A stretch of 64,000 nt of DNA from Yersinia vastinensis (GTDB lineage: Bacteria > Pseudomonadota > Gammaproteobacteria > Enterobacterales > Enterobacteriaceae): NCBI RefSeq assembly GCF_902726565.1, contig NZ_CACVAF010000010.1:84114-148113 (forward strand). Reading direction: 5' to 3'. Made by a program: the position numbers and the translations under genes. The notes below the pieces were generated by a model. It did no database searches and had not been told where the DNA came from. It saw only the letters and a list, made by a program, of their open reading frames with translations. Shown here piece by piece: positions 62,032-64,000 of the stretch. Numbering within the stretch: the stretch's first letter is position 1; each line of letters starts with the position of its first letter.

Positions 62032-62988
62032 TCAATAACCAAGGCTCTTCTTGGATTCATATTCCTGTTTAGCCGTATCTGGCTGTAGCAGGCGGGATTC
62101 TGTCTGGATAAATTTAGGAGGTTGGGTTCCATCTTTCTTCAGCGCAATTAAGGCATCAAAAGCAGGGCCAGCCATATTTGGCGTCAATTCAACAGTTGCA
62201 TTTGCTTCGCCACTGCTCATTGCTTTGAAAATATCAGGTACACCATCTATGGAAACAATTTTGATTTCTGTACCCGGTTTTAGACCCGCTTCTTTGATTG
62301 CCTGGATGGCACCAATTGCCATGTCATCGTTATGCGCATAGACCGCACAGATATTTTTGCCATTTTGCTCCGCTTTAATGAAGCTCTCCATGACCTCTTT
62401 GCCTTTACTACGTGTGAAGTCCCCTGATTGTGAACGAATTATTTTTACATTAGGTGCAGAGGCAATCCCATCAGCGAAACCTTTTTTGCGGTTAATCGCC
62501 ACACTGGAACCGACCGTGCCTTGTAGTTCAACAACATTACAAGGTTTGCCTGCGACATCTTTCAACAGCCATTCACCTGCAACTTTGCCTTCATACACGC
62601 TATCCGAAGCCACTGCTGCGGTATATAAAGAGGGATCATTCACCTCAATCATACGGTCCAGCAGAAACACCGGGATCTTGGCTTCTTTCGCTTCCTGCAA
62701 AACTGGCGTCCAACCAGTAGCAACCACGGGAGCAATAAAAATGGCATCAACGCCCTGAGCAATAAACGATCTCACCGCTTTGATTTGGTTTTCTTGTTTT
62801 TGTTGGGCATCCGCGATTTTTAGTGTTATTCCGCGTTTTTCAGCTTCTTGTTTAGAAACCTTGGTTTCCGCAGAACGCCAACCGGATTCTGAACCAATTT
62901 GAGAAAAACCCACGACTAACGGAGCCGCCTGGACTGCACTACACATTGCTGCTGTTACAGCTGCTGCTAACAGTAAACGCCTGTACAT
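62032..62988 (-). CDS. ytfQ: Periplasmic galactofuranose-type sugar-binding protein YtfQ
   Basis: A 318-residue periplasmic binding protein (peripla_BP_4 fold), the E. coli YtfQ length. The signal peptide ends near residue 21 (CSAVQA). The mature start APLVVGFSQIGSESGWRSAET and the hinge motif AVYAHNDDMAIGAIQAIKEAGL are typical. The ATG at 62988 has a GAGGAG site, so the seven-codon upstream extension is rejected. E. coli YtfQ prefers the furanose form of galactose, and substrate here is by orthology. Confidence 0.93.
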   Translation of the reverse strand: MYRRLLLAAAVTAAMCSAVQAAPLVVGFSQIGSESGWRSAETKVSKQEAEKRGITLKIADAQQKQENQIKAVRSFIAQGVDAIFIAPVVATGWTPVLQEAKEAKIPVFLLDRMIEVNDPSLYTAAVASDSVYEGKVAGEWLLKDVAGKPCNVVELQGTVGSSVAINRKKGFADGIASAPNVKIIRSQSGDFTRSKGKEVMESFIKAEQNGKNICAVYAHNDDMAIGAIQAIKEAGLKPGTEIKIVSIDGVPDIFKAMSSGEANATVELTPNMAGPAFDALIALKKDGTQPPKFIQTESRLLQPDTAKQEYESKKSLGY

Positions 62989-63477
62989 ATTTCTCTCCTC
63001 ACTTGCCATCGTCGAGCCGTTGACTCACTACCATTCCGAAGAACAGTTAAGATGATCATTCAGGCCATGTACTGCCCTGAACTTCGGCCAATTTGCAGAT
63101 AATGTTGTTCTAAAAGCATATGATGTTTTTTAAGGTGAGCTTCCTGATAGCTAAAATGTTAATTAGTTTTAGTACATTTTGTGAAAGTAATAATGAGCAA
63201 CATCACACCATAGAATAACAATCGTTTTGTACATAAATTCAGCTAAATAGGTATGAGTTGGGAACGTTACCTTTGAAAATTTTGTGGGAATTTAGAAGAA
63301 AGATAAGTAGTAGAGGTGGTTAATGAGACGAGGAATAATGTGTAAATTCACAAAATAGTTAGGAATATCCACACTATAAATATGTTCAAGAAGAGAGCAA
63401 AAACTAGAGGAGGTTGGCTCAAAAGGATGGAGGGAAGAACAAAAAGCAGACTAAATGACTATTTTGAGCATAAAAAA
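62989..63477. promoter_or_regulatory. Upstream region of ytfQ
   Basis: 489 bp between ytfQ and the trpT terminator. A CRP-like site on the minus strand, TGTGATGTTGCTCATT (63192-63207), has a good left half (TGTGA) and a weak right half. A 63-codon frame at 63382-63573 runs into the tRNA and its terminator and is not a gene. Nothing else is recognisable. Confidence 0.45.
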
Positions 63478-63501
63478 AACCCTTCGCTTTCACGAAGGGT
63501 T
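63478..63501 (-). terminator. Terminator of the rrn-aspT-trpT operon
   Basis: AACCCTTCG facing CGAAGGGTT across CTTTCA, followed on the minus strand by T8, 8 bp after the tRNA-Trp CCA end. Confidence 0.9.
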
Positions 63502-63508
63502 TCTAATA

Positions 63509-63584
63509 TGGCAGGGGCGGAGAGACTCGAACTCGCGACACCCGGTTTTGGAGACCGGTGCTCTACCAACTGAGCTACGCCCCT
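63509..63584 (-). tRNA. trpT: tRNA-Trp (anticodon CCA)
   Basis: A 76-nt tRNA with acceptor AGGGGCG/CGCCCCT, discriminator G, anticodon loop CTCCAAA and encoded CCA. It is the last gene of the rRNA operon, matching E. coli rrnC (5S-aspT-trpT). Confidence 0.97.
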
Positions 63585-63598
63585 AAATTACGCTTAAC

Positions 63599-63628
63599 AT
63601 TATGCCTGCTAAAGTTAGCAGGCATAAT
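63599..63628. other. Perfect palindrome between aspT and trpT
   Basis: ATTATGCCTGCTAA and its exact inverse flank AG, a 14-bp perfect stem. In the transcript it would separate the two tRNAs. It may be a processing signal or a partial terminator, but lacks a T run. Confidence 0.6.
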
Positions 63629-63637
63629 TTAAATAAG

Positions 63638-63714
63638 TGGCGGAACGGACGGGGCTCGAACCCGCGACCCCCTGCGTGACAGGCAGGTATTCTAACCAAC
63701 TGAACTACCGCTCC
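63638..63714 (-). tRNA. aspT: tRNA-Asp (anticodon GUC)
   Basis: A 77-nt tRNA with acceptor GGAGCGG/CCGTTCC (one G-T pair), anticodon loop CTGTCAC and encoded CCA, between 5S rRNA and tRNA-Trp. Confidence 0.97.
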
Positions 63715-63837
63715 ACCGATTCTTTTACGTGTATCTTCCTGATACTTACCCTTAACAGGGCCAGCGCTTCTCGCTGTGCAAAACCGCTTATCGCGATTTT
63801 GTCAGTTACCAGATGTCACTCTGATAACTCGTGTTTG

Positions 63838-63957
63838 ATGCCTGGCAGTGTCCTACTCTCGCATGGGGAGACCCCACACTACCATCGGCGCTACGGCGTT
63901 TCACTTCTGAGTTCGGCATGGGATCAGGTGGGACCACCGCGCTATGGCCGCCAGGCA
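63838..63957 (-). rRNA. rrfC: 5S ribosomal RNA
   Basis: A complete 120-nt 5S rRNA on the minus strand, starting TGCCTGGCGGCCATAGCGCG and ending GACACTGCCAGGCAT, with matching 5' and 3' ends. The remaining 43 bp to the window edge are the 23S-5S spacer; no 23S sequence is reached. The order 5S-aspT-trpT next to hdfR suggests the rrnC equivalent. The letter is by analogy. Confidence 0.97.
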
Positions 63958-64000
63958 AATTCTGTTTTAATCAACCCGCTACACAATCACTCTCATGCAG

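Noticed and set aside
63382..63573. 63-codon plus-strand frame near trpT
   Set aside because: It runs across the rrn terminator and into the tRNA-Trp gene on the opposite strand, so it is not a gene.

Overview
The window is chromosomal DNA of a Yersinia-like member of the Yersiniaceae. It carries the enterobacterial block cyaA-hemCDXY-glmZ-tRNA-yifK-wec-rho-trxA-rhlB-gppA-rep-ppiC-ilvC/ilvY-ilvLGMEDA-comM-maoP-hdfR in canonical order. Proteins are mostly the same length as, and closely similar to, their E. coli counterparts as I recall them. Several features point to Yersinia: an exopolygalacturonase gene between gppA and rep, a chaperone-usher cluster between ppiC and ilvC, an ERIC-type element, and a sigma-54 glmZ promoter with GlrR-type sites. 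I did not run a database search, so the species is not resolved.

Layout. 1-2525: tail of the dapF-yigA-xerC operon (minus), lptM and cyaY. 2574-9585: cyaA (minus) divergent from hemCDXY (plus). 9711-10206: small RNA GlmZ (minus) with a sigma-54 promoter, an IHF-type site and GlrR-type sites. 10394-10956: tRNA operon Arg-His-Leu-Pro (minus). 11055-25744: yifK and the complete 12-gene enterobacterial common antigen cluster (minus). 26027-31102: rho, trxA (minus), rhlB, gppA (plus). 31369-33195: pehX with CRP/KdgR-like sites. 33285-35794: rep (minus) and ppiC (plus). 36399-42651: five-gene fimbrial operon. 42737-45370: accessory minus-strand island holding a phage Q-type antiterminator gene, two orphan colicin-type HNH DNase domains, a third DNase remnant and three Im9-like immunity genes. 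45698-45964: a 115-bp tandem repeat abutting ilvC. 45965-55158: ilvC/ilvY and the ilvLGMEDA attenuated operon with an intact ilvG. 55492-58447: comM, maoP, hdfR. 58434-62988: a ytfQRT-yjfF sugar ABC transporter. 63509-63957: tRNA-Trp, tRNA-Asp and 5S rRNA, the 3' end of an rrn operon.

How the genes work together. The wec cluster builds enterobacterial common antigen on undecaprenyl phosphate: WecA starts the lipid-linked chain, WecB/WecC make UDP-ManNAcA, WecG transfers it, RffG/RffH/WecE/WecD make TDP-Fuc4NAc, WecF transfers it, WzxE flips it, and WzyE/WzzE polymerise it and set its length. The ilv genes cover the common isoleucine/valine pathway, controlled by the IlvL attenuator and by IlvY. 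GlmZ links cell-wall amino-sugar supply to glmS mRNA.

The least ordinary part is 42.7-46 kb. Nuclease-immunity cassettes stripped of their bacteriocin delivery domains are duplicated as a unit of about 767 bp. The same in-frame stop codon precedes the nuclease domain in both copies, and the immunity genes have diverged most in the specificity region. This looks like a silent or resistance-only store of toxin/immunity tips rather than a working bacteriocin operon.
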